Part shown: one piece after another, positions 34,788 to 48,100 of the stretch
Layout: every line of letters starts with the position of its first letter
Numbering within the stretch: position 1 is the first letter of the stretch
NCBI GenBank assembly: GCA_037176905.1
Contig: JBBBWG010005780.1
Span: 34,674-98,673, forward strand
Source of the DNA: Azolla pinnata
Taxonomy: Eukaryota; Streptophyta; Polypodiopsida; Salviniales; Salviniaceae
Direction: 5' to 3'
Length of the DNA stretch: 64,000 nucleotides
The notes under the pieces: model-generated
Databases searched by the model: none
Seen by the model: the letters and a program-made list of their open reading frames with translations, nothing else
Told to the model about the DNA's origin: nothing
Translations under genes and position numbers: made by a program

Positions 34788-37700
34788 ATGGTTGAGCTCA
34801 GCGGCTCCATCTTGCCGTTTCTCCCTCCCCTGCGCAGATTGGACAATGGCGGTCTCGCCTGGCCTCGCGATCTCCGCGTTGCCCTCAAATCCCTCGTTTT
34901 GGGACCTTCCAAGAGCCTTATCCATGGATCCGAAGCCCTCTGTGACCTCATCCAAGAGCTTCGCGACCTCAGCCGCCTCCCTCCCCTTCCCCGGGCTCCT
35001 CTGGATGGCATCAGGCTGTATTTTGACGATGTAAGTTTCGAGAACCTCTCTTTCTTCTCTCTGTGTCTGTCTAGTTTCGGTTGTCTTCTCGAGCTGTGGA
35101 TATCCCGATAATCTAGGTCATCGAAGGGAGATTGAACTCCCGGTGTGTTCCTGGGGGATTTTTCTTGTTATTACCCCGAATGTACGTAGGCCTTGGCTAT
35201 TTCCCTGCATTTCGCGTCACCGATTTAAAGAATGTCGAGTCAAATGCAAATGGAAAGATTGGCTTCTTACAATCAGAGGTTTGCTTGTCTCCTCTTTTCG
35301 TGAAGAACCGGAGTTGAAAGAGCACATATTTCTCACAAAGTGTACATGTATTGTCTCCAAATAGTGAACATTAGAGCTATTTACACCATGGAACCAGATT
35401 CTAACTAGTTTCACTAACGTACTGTAGCGAACACCAGATGTTTGTGGGTTAAATGTTGAGTAGACAATTGTATAAATTTCATTGTTTTAGCAGAAGATTG
35501 TGTAAAAAAATAAGTTTTTGTTCTTTTATTTCTTTTATCAAGTGAAAAAAAAAAGATCAAGGAATTCATTTTACATTATTTGACTCTTTCAGCTTATTAA
35601 ACGTGAAGATGCTCAAAACTTTTTTGAAAATGTGCTGCCTCACATTGGAAAGCTGGCGTTGCGTCTTCCAGAATTGCTGGCTAGTTGTTCTTCTCTAGAG
35701 CTTGTTCGCCGTGTTTCCTTGTCAACAGAAGTTCACTTACGCATCTTAAAGCCTCAAGAAGCAGGCATCGTCATTCTAACACAAGTAAGAGACTTTCCAG
35801 AATATTTTTAATCCCAGTAAGTAAGTGTTGGAAGCCCATCTGGTGTGAAGCTAATCTTTTGTGTCTTTGAGCGGGTATGCTCCTATTTTCTAAGTATTTC
35901 GCATCTTTCATCAATATATATACCTGTGACGTGTGTAGATTGTCCATGTTCTTCGAGTTTGTAGTTAAATTGAATTTTATTGAGTGCACTGTCGCCCTAC
36001 TTATGTGCTTATGCCCATTGGGTGTCAATTAAAAGAGGATGGAGGCAGGACATAAGCAGACCCTTCTTGTTCAAGAGCAGATTCTCGCGTATATCTAATC
36101 TTCAAGAATAGAATGAATAAGTCTTAAAGGTATGAAGTGCTTGGATATCTGATCTTTGGAGCTTCTCGCATACTCAAGTTCACTTAAAAATTGTAGGAAG
36201 ATGAAGAAAGAAGTTGGGGGGCAAGGATGAAAAACTCAAAGAGGTAGGTCCTGTTCCTAAGAATTAGCGTAAGATGTTGATTGTACAGATAAATGCCAAA
36301 GTTGTAAAGGGCCAGAAAAGTGCAAGTCCTGAGTGGCTGTACCAAGAAAACTACATATAGATGACATGTGCCAGCACCTTTGTGGAAAGCTTTATTAATA
36401 ATTTAATCGTGCTTATAGTAAACCCATGAATTCTGGACTTATTTTTATCCTCTTAATGAATCCGATTTCTCCAGAGACAGCTGACCAGACACAGGTGGAA
36501 AGACTGATTAAACAGAAATCACTGACATTAATTTTACCACAAACCAGAACTTTTCGATAAATATCTTACTTTAAGCTTTTGTTTCAACTTTTTGTCACAG
36601 GAGTTAGCTGCTTCAATCTTTGCATGTGCCTTTTTTTGTATTTACCCATCAAATGGAAGAGACAAAGCAAGGCTACCATATTTCAATTTTGATGGATTAT
36701 TTAGGTTAGCTAAACTTGTATGTATATATGCATACACATATGTATGTATGTATGTATGTATGTATTATTGGTTTCCTGTTACACAGCCTTTACCATGATC
36801 TTGCATGAGTGAAAATTTACATCGTGTTTTGCGATTTCAGCAATATAGGCCATCGGCAAGAAAATAAACTCCACTGCATAATGAATTACTTTTCTCGTCT
36901 GTGTGAGTCTATGCCAAGTGGAGTAGTTACCTATGAGAGAAAAGTATTATCTCCACTATCAGAGCATGACAGAAGCTTTTGGGGAAATTCATCACATCCC
37001 CTCTGTCCTTTGAAGGTAAGCAACTATCTGATCTACTGATATAAAAAGCCTCCAATGTATGATTCTGAATAGTTTATTCTAAAATTCATTTCGAATAGGT
37101 TTTTGAGAGTGGAAAAATCGAGGATCAATGCTCAAATGCTTTGGAAGTGGATTTTGCGAACCAGTTCTTAGGAGGTGGTGTGCTCTTCCAAGGGTGTGTA
37201 CAGGTTGAATGCACTTTCTCGTGATTTTCATCACTTTCACATAGGCAGATTCCAATTTGTGAGAAAATGCTGCCTGATTCGACGCTCCTGGGCAAGAGGA
37301 ATAAATATGTTTTATTAACTGTCAGATTCCTCTGCTTATGCATGTGTAAGTAATGAAGTCTTTGATATTACCTGCACAAACATACTCCAAACAAACAGCA
37401 TATAGACCCACTGGAAGACGTTTGAACACACATAGCTTGTGATAAAAATATGTCCTTCCCTTAGGCTGCCAGTTTCTCTAGAGCTATCTACCACCAGAGG
37501 CAGTCTCCATTATTAGAAGATACACCAAACAGCATTCCACCTAAATGCTGCTAACCAGGAATCTTTATGGCAGACACTTGATCAGTGCAGATTTCTGTTA
37601 GTTACAATTATTTATAATGCCTTGCTATATGCTTTATGCAGGGTCGCTATCCCGTCACTTATCTAGGAATAGTTACATCAATAAGGGGTTTGCCCATAAC

Positions 37701-39953
37701 AGTCCTGCCTGAGTACGGAATTCACTATTGTTAGTCTTTACATTGGTCTAGTGGGTTATTTGACATTACAACATCTATTAGACAGCCAAACATATTGTTG
37801 TGTTTTCTTCATACCTGTCGCTATATGAATCGTGCACAATGTTTATTTGCTACTCTATTTATATTGGGATGAAAAACTTAACAAGCAGTTAAGTATAGTA
37901 AAGAATTGACTTAGTTAGTTAGAAGGCTCTGGGAGGTCACTCTGCCCTGCTCGCTGAGTCACTTTGTTACAGCTGCACCCATTATTCACTTCTCACTTAC
38001 CGTTCCTTACAGGGTGACCCTCAAAATACTTTGGCAATGGCAGTTTACTGGATCAGAACAAAGTATTGAAGAACAAATGAAGACTCACAGAAGGCTACAT
38101 ATCCCTTAAATACATAAATAAAATTTAGGATTTATGTTGCAAATATAACGATCCAGAATGTACAAGGATAAAGAAAGCTATTCAGATTCAACTGGTCCGA
38201 TATTGATTCTGTGTAGGGCACACTTATACATATGACACAATCTCTGGTATCTAATGAACTTGTTTATCCTGCAAGATATAATCTTCTGTCAAATGTTGGT
38301 AGATAGAATGATTAGCATGATGATTCCCAATGCAGGAAGAGATCCGATTTGTAATCAACCCGGAGTTGATTGTGGGGATGTTGTTCATGTCTCGGATGGA
38401 TGATAATGAAGCTATTGAAATTAGGGGTGCAGAACGGTTCAGCAAATATGATGGGTATGATTTTTTCTTCCCGGTATATGTGGGAGACATGCTGAATTGA
38501 GTAGTTGTACTACATTGGGGTATACTAAATATGAAAAATATTTTTTCTTTAATTTTCAGGTACGCTTCTACTTTCACATTTGAGGGTAACTATGTTGATA
38601 AGAAGGCTATGGATGCTCTGGGACGCAGAGAAACTTATATTATAGGAATAGATGCTTTGATGCAGCCTGGATGTCGTCAATTTAAGGAAGCAAACATTCT
38701 TAGGTCAATTGCCCTGGTTTGAAATCTTATTTCTAGAAGAACCTGTGTTTGTGTTCTGTATTAAAACGTTCGATGTCATATGTTTTATCAAGATGAATGT
38801 TAAATAGATTTGATCTATGACACAAAGCCTTTTATTCATGTTCAGAAGGATCCTAGTTTTACTGTCCTGATTGATGGGTTTCCATCCGTTTTTCTCCTCA
38901 GAGAAACAAACAAAGCATTTTGTGGCTTCTCGGATCATGCAGAGAAGTATTTGAGTGGATTTCTGGAAGTAGGTATTCTTCTTGGTTCTATACACGTCTT
39001 TATCGATAGAGGACATTCATGTTGGCTGATTCTGCTGCATCAAAACGTATTGCATGTATTTGTGGTGATGTGTGCCTGATTGTTGCATATTGATGGCATT
39101 ACAGTCACGTGAAACAAGATCAGACAATGATGAAATATCAGTAGTACGGGAATTGAGCAATACAGAGGCAGGAGTCGGAGAATCGTGTACAATAGAAGAA
39201 CATCATACAACCACAGAAGATTTGATGGTTTTAGAAATTCCATCAGCTCAGTGCGCGACAGGTATAGCTACTGGAAACTGGGGTTGTGGAGCTTTTGGAG
39301 GTGATGTGGAGTTGAAAAGCATGTTGCAATGGATAGCAGCCTCTCAGGTATTCAAATGGGTTTGTTATTGTGTGCATATATATTCCTCCCTTTTAGTATA
39401 GGGCCAAAACAGGGATTGAGTTTACTGCCCGGCTGAACATAGGGGTTGAGCTCATGACTATGCCCAGATGCAGGGGTTGAATGCATGACCATTTGGTACT
39501 AGCTGCATAAGCTACTGCGCTTTGCAAGAGAGCTGGTTGTTAGATCATTGGTTATTTGAACAAATATTGGTGCTTTTTTATTCGTGGGAGTGGGCATTCC
39601 TTATTTATATCACAAAAATACATCTTATGTTGGTTTTATAGTCTCTGCGTATCCAGATTGTTATCGATTTTTCTTCTCTTAAAGCACAGAAATGAAAATG
39701 TTTTGTTTTCTGGAAATTTGGATAGGCAGGGCGTCCGTTCCTACACTATTATACCTTTGGGGATGGCTGTGGTCGCAATTTACAAAAAATAGCGGACTGG
39801 GTAAGAAATGAAGAATGGGCAGTCGGTGATCTGTGGAACTTATTGACCGAGTATGCTGCGAAACGAATCAAGAGGGACACTGAAGAAGGGCTGTTCACAT
39901 GGATCTTGCCTTCCTTATCCCAGCCAAGGTCGAATCAAGCTCATGGTAACTGA
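34788..39953 (+). CDS. PARG: Poly(ADP-ribose) glycohydrolase, ten exons, complete
   Basis: Exons: 34788-35030, 35593-35784, 36601-36704, 36841-37015, 37099-37203, 38336-38454, 38560-38703, 38902-38968, 39105-39347, 39726-39953. They total 1620 nt, giving 539 aa, close to plant PARG length. The enzyme cuts ribose-ribose bonds in poly(ADP-ribose), reversing PARP signalling in DNA damage and stress. The catalytic PARG signature is present: GGG (263-265), seven residues, then QEE (273-275), with the intron 37204-38335 falling between Q and EE. Other hallmarks are [51 protein letters not shown] and [13 protein letters not shown]. The start chosen ([15 protein letters not shown]) matches the family. 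An in-frame ATG at 34602 would add 62 residues of Glu/Gly/Ala encoded by a GAAGAA/GGAGCA repeat and is less likely. Exon 1 is preceded by that purine repeat (34639-34780). Confidence 0.95.
39400..39560 (-). repeat. Possible tRNA-derived SINE fragment in PARG intron 9
   Basis: On the minus strand a GCGCAGTAGCTTATGCAGCT word resembles a tRNA A box. It is followed about 30 nt later by CATTCAACCCCTGC and then GAGCTCAACCCCTATG, which resemble B boxes. No poly-A tail or target-site duplication was identified. The call is tentative. Confidence 0.25.
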
Positions 39954-41467
39954 AGTGTGAAAAATACCAAGGAAATTCGAATCAGCAATTCGGAGTACAC
40001 ACCGATCGGAAGATTTGTTTATTTGCTATATCTACAAATTGCCGGATTGGGTATGATCGAGGATTGGAGGTGCACGAAGTGCATATTCCTGAAGTTCCTT
40101 ACTCTTGGTGGTGGTAGGTACTGCAGGTACCATTACAAAGTTCATTAATGAACAGAAACAGTGCTACTTTGGGCTAGATATGGAAAGCTATAGATTGATT
40201 TTTAAGTATCATGTGATTTGGGTGAGACACATTATGATTTAACGTCTGGACGATGCTAATGCTTGTTGTGTCATTAATCACCACCAAATCACTCAGCTGC
40301 TAATCTAAGGGTTTGGGAAACTTAGAATGGGTGATGTGATTTAATCTTTATACTTTATTGGTTATTGCATAGAGTTCATTGGGCGTCCAATTAAATTTGG
40401 TTCTATCATTATCAGCGCCATTCTTAAGCCATTAACGATGATGGTCCATACTAACTCGTCTTGACGATCAATTTGATTACCCAAACCATCGATTGGATTG
40501 ATATATATGATCGACTTCATGATGTGCAGGGGAGGCATCTCACAATGTCCGCATCTTCACGAATAATGTCGTGTCTCTTAGATGAAAGAAGAGTTGTGGG
40601 ATCTGATAGCGGTGGTTTGGGGCTGGAATTGTATCACCCCGATTCGAGCAAGACAGCGATATTAATTAGGTGTGGGAAAAGCTTGGGAAAAGCTCGAGAT
40701 ATGCATGTCATAATGGTAGTTGTTCCATGCGAGAATGGTATCGGAGGCTTGAGCTTTGTGTGGTGTCTTAGGTGTGAGAAAAGCTTGAGATATGTATGTC
40801 ATAATGGTAGTTGTTCCATGCGGGAATGGTATCGGAGGCTTGAGCTTTGTGTGGTGTCTTAGGGGCTAATTGGTCCCTAAAAAGAGCGGAAAGAGGGCAT
40901 CCGTTGGTTGGGCCCGGAAATTTGTAGGCTTCCTGTCGATCTCAGTTGGTAACAAACGCGGCTCCAGCAGAGATCCAGACTTGCGCGATGACGGAAAGGC
41001 TTCTTAACGCGGTTGCTGGCGATTGATAGGCAAAGCCGCAAAAGGGAACACCAGGCACATCATTGAGCTTGTTGTTCGCGGTGGGCGGATCTCCGTGGGG
41101 TGGATTGGAACCCTTTGCCGGATCGGTCGACGCCCTCTCTCGACTCGAGGCGCTTCTTCAAACAGCTTTGCTTCACTGATGGAGCTCCCTCCAGGTTCCT
41201 CGTATCGGTGTCAAAGAGCCGGCGACCGTGCAAACGGCGTCGGTTGCAGCAGCCGATGCCCGATGGTCTTGGTCCATTTCGCAGTCACGAGACTTGTGTG
41301 TGTCCGACGCAGGGACTTTTGCATCGATGCTTTCTCCAGTTACTTCCTCTCTGGGCTTCGGCTTTTGCTTCTGCTGCTGCTTTCACGCCGTCAGTTGGCG
41401 TCATTGGTGTTCAGGTTTATGAGGCCCTTGTTCTCGCCGTGCTGGTGGTGATGTGGCGGGCCCGGGC
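39954..41467. other. PARG 3' flank and intergenic DNA, no gene seen
   Basis: The ORFs here are not recognisable. A recent tandem duplication is entered separately. Confidence 0.5.
40667..40860. repeat. Recent tandem duplication, two copies of about 91-103 bp
   Basis: Two adjacent copies share CATAATGGTAGTTGTTCCAT and ATCGGAGGCTTGAGCTTTGT, and both end GTGTGGTGTCT. They begin TTAGGTGTGGGAAAAGC and TTAGGTGTGAGAAAAGC. The first has an extra GGGAAAAGCTC. They differ at only a few positions, so the event is recent. Confidence 0.9.
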
Positions 41468-41873
41468 GATGACGTGGCGGGCTCGGGAGGACAGGGCGAT
41501 GACGTGGCGATGCTCAGGAGGACGGGGCCGATGACGTGGCGATCCCCGAGAGGAGGGGCCGATGACGTGGCGATCCCCGAGAGGGCGGTGATGACGTGGC
41601 GACGGCGGGCCGATGACGTGGCGGCACTCGGGAGGACGGACGATGACGTGGCGCCGGCGGGCCGATGACGTGGCGACGCTCGGGAGGACGGGGCCGATGA
41701 CGTGGCGATCCCCGAGAGGAGGGGCCGATGACGTGGCGGCGGCCCCGGGGGATCTCGATGACGTGGCGATGACGTGGCACTTGATGACGTGGCGGTCCTC
41801 GGCAGCTGCCACGTGGCCGCCACGTGGCGATGACGTGGCGCGGTGGTGACGTGGCGGGCGGGCGATGACGTGG
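41468..41873. promoter_or_regulatory. Array of 16 TGACGTGG motifs plus two G-boxes upstream of the C2-GRAM gene
   Basis: TGACGTGG starts at 41470, 41500, 41532, 41563, 41592, 41614, 41644, 41666, 41698, 41729, 41759, 41770, 41785, 41831, 41847 and 41866. Palindromic CACGTG lies at 41810 and 41821. The first eleven sites are spaced 29-32 or 22 bp apart; the later ones are closer. Most are preceded by GA and followed by C, giving GATGACGTGGC. TGACGTGG/ACGTGGC is the core bound by plant bZIP factors (ABRE, G-box and C-box hybrid classes). The array ends 266 bp before the C2-GRAM ATG at 42139. Whether it is functional or just a GC-rich minisatellite is not shown. Long ORFs through it (41401-42213 on the minus strand, for example) are artefacts. 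Confidence 0.75.
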
Positions 41874-42138
41874 GCGGTGATGTTATCCGTGACTTGCAGG
41901 TTTTTCCTTCTTCTTCTTCTTCTTCTTCTTCTTCTGCTCCTTGCATCGCCATCGCCATCGCCATCGCCATCGCCACCGCCCATCTTTCTCTTCTTCTTCT
42001 TCTTCTTCTTCTTCTCATGCATCCTGTCTTCCCCCGAGGCATGGCCCCAGCTCTCCTTTCGCCGATCTGCTGCCCTCCCTCGCCCGCTCCATCGGCTCCG
42101 CCCCTCGTGACAGCCGTCGCCCTCTGAATGCAGAAAGG

Positions 42139-45100
42139 ATGAAGCTGCAAGTCCACCTCCTGGAGGCCCGGAACTTGAAAACCATCGATCGCCCACTTCA
42201 CGTCTATGCCCACTTGAAAATGGGTAGTTCCAAACAGAACAGCTCCATCGCTACTACTTCATCATCGCCGTCATCATCATCATCATCGTCGTCGTCGTCA
42301 CCCTCGGCTGCGTCTTTTTCGTCCTCATCTTCTTCTTCGGCTGATCCAGTCTGGTCTCAAGAGTTCACTTTTAAGGTAGACGACCTTGAAGCAGAGCTCC
42401 ATGTCTCTCTTTGGAACAAGGATCGGATATCAGATGTGTTCTTGGGTCGGTTTGCGATCTCGGTTTCGACCGTTTTCGGCGCGCATAAGCAGAGGTTACC
42501 CCTTCGGTGGTATCCTCTTCAGGATCGGAGCAGTCGAAGGTTGAAAGGCTTAATCACAGGTGAGTGCGATCTCATCGTTTCGTTGCATTCATGATCATCG
42601 TCATTCTGTTCCTATGTTTCTTTTCGTATTCAAGGTAAGGTTGTACATTTAACAGGATGATATCGTGAATCCTGAGTACCGTAATATGCATTTGTTTTCA
42701 TTTGTTCTTGTTAGGCTGTGCATAGCACTGAGTAGTTTTAGTTTTGTTTATATAGCTTTACGGACATGATCAGTTTATCGCTACTATGTAATTGATGTAT
42801 AACTTCTTCTTCTACAATGCTGCGCTTATGATGGGTTTCTATGTTCATGCAATGTTCAGCATGAGGTTACCTTTCGATGCTGCCCTGCTTCATTACACAT
42901 ATGCTGATTGTGTAAAATGGCATTCTATGATCACCTAATGTTGAATGGACTTCTCATCATTGGATATGGTCTGTAGTCATTCTCTTCCATTATATATGTG
43001 GTGCCTTATGTTTCTATGTTGATGGAATGAAGTATATGGTATTGGTTTCTTGTGTTCTTTTTTTTTTCTCGCAATATATTGTATATGGAACAGCTTCTTT
43101 TGGTATTATGCTGTATCAGCGGAACTTTCTGATTAGTTGCATAAAATGTACCTTCCCCTGAGTAGAGAAATTGGCTGGATCTAGAACTCCATGACTTTCT
43201 TAATGAATGTTGAAAGAATCCGGATCTTCAGCATAGCTTTGTGGCCAATTCTCTTGAACCTCTCGACCTACATCAATTGGCAAATTTCTCATAAATTCCT
43301 TCAGAGCTATTTCTGTGGCGCAAATAGGCTTGATTTGAAAGTCAATGTGATTCTCAATGACTGTTGAAAATCTATTGATCTTCAGAGTAGCCTTGAGGCA
43401 GATTCTCTGGAATTTTGTGGGTGCTTTAAGTTTTAGCGATAAGTCGGATTTAGCGATGCTGTAGAATACTAGAGATATTCAGAAGACTTCATTCATTTAA
43501 CGAGGGGATTCATTCCAGGTGAAATACGACTGGGATTCGTGCTGTCTGGAAATAATCCCAGCCTTCCATTGACGAGATTCCTGACTGATGTTTCTTCTCA
43601 TGTCTCCACTACACCTGATAATTCCTATCTACCTCGATCCAGCTCATCTGATTCATTTCAGTCATCTCAGTCCGCAGATTTAACAAGTTCGCCTGATGAC
43701 ACATTGGATTCCAACCAACACTCAAGCCCCTCTTCTCTTCTTCAGCAAATATCTGGATGGCTTCCTGCAAGGGTCTTTCCATCCTTGTTGAAAATAGAGA
43801 GCACTGAAACAGATATTTCTGTACAATCTCACGTGCTCGATGACTGCAACCAGGCTGTGTGTGATGAGGTTGAAAGTGGCATGCCTTTGTTCTTTGATGA
43901 TGATGGAAAGTCATTGTCATCTTCATGCGGAGATATGCCGCCACCTCTTGAAGGAGGGATTCTTGTTGATGCAAATTACCTTGTGAGCGTGAAGACTTTG
44001 AATAAAATTTTATTTGGACCCGGATCCCAGTTTTTATATGACTTGGCAGAGCTACAACGAAATACCGAGCTTGATGAAGGGCCTTGGAAAGAAAGTCAAG
44101 ATACATTGTTACCGAAACGAGTTGTTAGTTGTGTTAAGGCAGCTACACGGTTGATTAAAGCTGTGAAAGCAACTGAAGAACAGGTTTACACTAGAGCAGA
44201 TGAAAAGGGTTTTATTGTGAATGTGTTGGCAAGCACTCCTGATGCTCCATATGGCAACAGTTTCCGGATCAACCTCCAGTATTGTCTATTTGCAGGCCCT
44301 GATCTCATCACTGGTGAGAAGACTTCATCCCTTCGAGTTTCCTGGAGTCTTCAGTTTATTAGCAACACAATCATGAAGAGCTTTATTGAGAATGGAGCTA
44401 GACAGGGCTTACAGGATAGCTACAAACAATTTGTACAAGTCCTAGAAAAATATGCTAGAACGTTGCCAGATTCACAACGTGTAGAACATCAACAAGAGAA
44501 GCCTGATATAGCTGGGAGGATTCCAAAGGCCGACTTTCAGATTGCAAAAGAGTATTTCTGGGATTTAAGAATATGCCTCACGATATTGACCACCGTTATC
44601 ATTTTGGTGCACATATCTATTTCAAAGCCATCCCCGAAGAGTGGACTTGAGTTTTGGAGGCTAGATTTGCCAGATACATTGCACGAGTTTGTCACTGCAG
44701 CTATTCTGGGAGTTCAGTTTAAATATCTATTTGAAGCTGTGAGGAAATTTTCCAGGGCAAGAACTTATAAAGGTACACCTTAAGTCTTTCTTGTTCTCGA
44801 GGATGAGTATGATTTGCTTGTAGTTTTAAGAGATTAGAGATTCTTAGGCTCTGATCATGGAGTTAAGGCAAGAGGTAATGGATGGTTGCTACGAGTTACA
44901 CTTGTGGGAGCTGAAAACGTACCGACATCGAATGAGGATGGAGGGTCGCCAGATCCGTTTGTCGTATTCACATGTGCTGGACAATCACGGAGAAGTTCTG
45001 TGAAGCTGCAAACCTCCAATCCAAGATGGGAAGGTCAAATAAATACATTTTGGGAATTATCAAAGTAATAGCTTGATATTTTGAAATACCTCAGGGTACT

Positions 45101-48100
45101 CCACTTGCTCTATAATTTGTACGTATTTCTCTCTACAATATTCCAAGTTGGGGAGAATCATTGTAGAGAGATATTTTCTCTATGATTTCCCAAGTTGAGA
45201 GTTGTGGAAGAAAGGGAAGTCATTGAGAAGTATTTTTAGGATGTTGCACAATAACGGCTACAGTGGAGATGTTGAGAACACTAGGGACGTTTTAGTAAAT
45301 GGGTATATTTTTTCTATATTGATCAGCTTACACACACAGCCTACTCATGGTGCTCATTTTCATTTCTCATTGTAGAGAAGTTCGAGTTTGATGCCACTGA
45401 AGAGGCACCATCCATTATGAATGTGAAAGTGTTCAATTTCGAGGGACCCTTCACGGAAGCAGAGTCTGTCGGCCATGCAGAAATAAACTTCCTGAAGAAA
45501 TCACCTGAGGATCTAGCCGACTTAGCTGTATATCTCCAGGGTAAACATGCTCGTGCTTCGGGAGCTAAGATTCACCTCCGGGTTGTTCTAGTGAACACAA
45601 AGGAAGCAACGAGTGCTGTGGACTACATTCAAAAAGTAGAAAAAGAAGTGGGAAGGAAGGTACGAAATTAGACATACCCAACAAAAAGAGTGAAGTTCTT
45701 TTAGCTGCCACCAAATTTCCTCTAATTAGCTTTTGCTTATTAGCTCTGTAGATTAGTAGGCAGTCTTTCATGAAAAATGCATCCTTCCAAAGGTTATTTG
45801 CGCTTCCTTCTGAGGAGTTCCTGGTGAACGATTTTTCATGCTCTTTGAAAAGAAAGATCCTACTCCAGGTTGGCATTTCTTTCCTTCTCCTGCTTAAAAA
45901 ATTATTTCAGGAGTGAGTTTTGGGGATCCAAAAATCTGAAACTAAAATCTACATTCTTTTGTGTAGCTTATCCTTTTTTAAATGCAGCTTTTCAGTTTTC
46001 GATTGAGTTGACATTTTTGTTAACCTTTTTTTTCAACTTCAGGGAAGGTTGTTCTTGTCTCCTCGGGTTTTGGCATTTTATTCAAACATCTTTGGCCATA
46101 AGACACGATTTACACTCTTGTGGGAAGATATAGAAGAGATAAAAGATGCAACACCTATTTTGGGTGCTGTAAGCACATTGCTAAACCCCACAATCTTAGT
46201 ATTCACTAGAAAAGGTAGGGCAATGGATGCACACCATGGAGCAAAGAATGTGGATCTGAAAGGCCGTCTGAAGTTCCAATTCCAATCTTTTATTCGTTAT
46301 AAGCCTGCCTACCGGTAAGGATGACTTATTTGTTTTTATGTAATGAAAAGGCTGCTAGTACAGTATTCATATATGGAAAAGTTAAATATGAAATTTTCTG
46401 TTTACCATACTTCTAGTAAAGAGTGATAGGAGCAATATCAACAAGATGCCATTAAGATTGAATGTAGGAAAAATATAGGCACTCAGCCATGACCTGTTAT
46501 GTCACCTTCCGTTGATTAGATTGATTTCCACATATCTACATTACGAGTTCAATTTGCTTGTCTGCCTTCAAGTTTCCAGCAAGGCAGTGGCCATAGACCT
46601 TCAAGCTCCATGTGTGAATGTTACTTGAAAATAGATTTTAAGTGAGCCGTAGGTGTGCCCTGGGGCCTGTACCTCATAATATGCACGAACAACTGGCGAT
46701 AACTGTTCCAATCAGCCAAAATGCATCAAAACAAGTGTCTGTGTCCAACCAACTGTAGACATCAAGGTAACTCCAAGAGGAAAATGAGAGAACTTGGGGA
46801 AGGATTCTTTTTTCTGGTAGTTCAAGGTTTTGGCCTTCTAAAACCTGCCAATACATTCTTGTTCTGTAGCTATGAAAATAATTTATGCAACTGTGAGAAT
46901 AACACTAGAGATTTTCTTTTGTGTTTTCTTTCTATCAAGTTCCCTATATTTACAGAAGTTCTTTTATATGCCCAGAACGATGATTGCTTTATGGAAGTAT
47001 CGAACACTTAGTCCTGAAGAACAAATGGAAATGATTGCAGATATTGACCAGGGTGATGAAGGCAGTATGACCACACATGGGCCACAAGTGGAAGAAACTG
47101 ATACGTTTGTAGATGTAGATGATGTTAAGCTTACCGAGGTTTATGCTACTGAGCTTCCCCTATCTGTAAGTAGATAAAACAAACGTGTGATTGTCTATAC
47201 ATGTATGCACACAAACATTCATGCACGGACAATTGCATGCATATAAGAACACGCATGCACATACACACATACAGATGCATGCATGCATAAACACATTCAC
47301 ATACACGCATGCAGAAACACATCCGTACACACACAAAAGCACTACCCACATCCAGTGCATTGGTCGAGGAAGTGAATTGTTTGTAGTATTTTCTGTTTTT
47401 CGCGCAAAGGTTCTACCATCTTTGTTTGCTAGGTGTGTCTACGATGACCCTTCTTTTTGTAATGTTTCTCTTGCGTAATTTGGACAGATGAGTTTGATTA
47501 TCCAAATATACGAGAAGGAGAATCTTCATGAAAGAATAGCAGAGAATGTGGGATGGTTGTGCTATTGTCCGACTCCATGGGAGTCTATGGGGACCGACGT
47601 TCAGCAGCGGCGAGTCAGTTTCAAACTAAGTAATCGGATCTCATTGTTTGGCACCAATGTGACGTGCATTCAGCAGAAGACCATCAAACGGAGTGGGCGT
47701 GGCGTAATTGTTGATGAAATCTGGACTTTGCACGATGTTCCCTTCGGAGATAACTTTCAGGTATACCCTTTTTACCTTTCCTTTCTCCTTACAACAATGA
47801 GTGGAAAGCTGTTGTTGGGCTCTAGAGGGTTTCCCCCCTACTTTTGCATATGTTTAGTATTGTATGCACCACTTCTCAGTGAAAGGCATTCCCGACCAAA
47901 CAGTTAAACACAGCCAGCTCAATGTGGGTTTTTGTCTGCCTTTCCTCTTTTTAGTCGGATTAGGCCTTCGTGGTAAGAAGCATCGATTGCTGCACCTGAT
48001 CTCAAGCCTCAAGCCTCAGTATGCACACAAATCTTTTAGTAGCCAGCATTACCAAGTGAGATGCAATTCTTTAGAACCCTAACCCTAACTCTAACCCCAA

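Noticed and set aside
41401-42213. 270-codon minus-strand ORF with repeated RHVIGP/ATSSAP words
   Set aside because: Antisense of the TGACGTGG array and of the C2-GRAM 5'UTR; periodicity follows the DNA repeat.
43609-44106. 165-codon minus-strand ORF
   Set aside because: Antisense shadow of exon 2 of the C2-GRAM gene.
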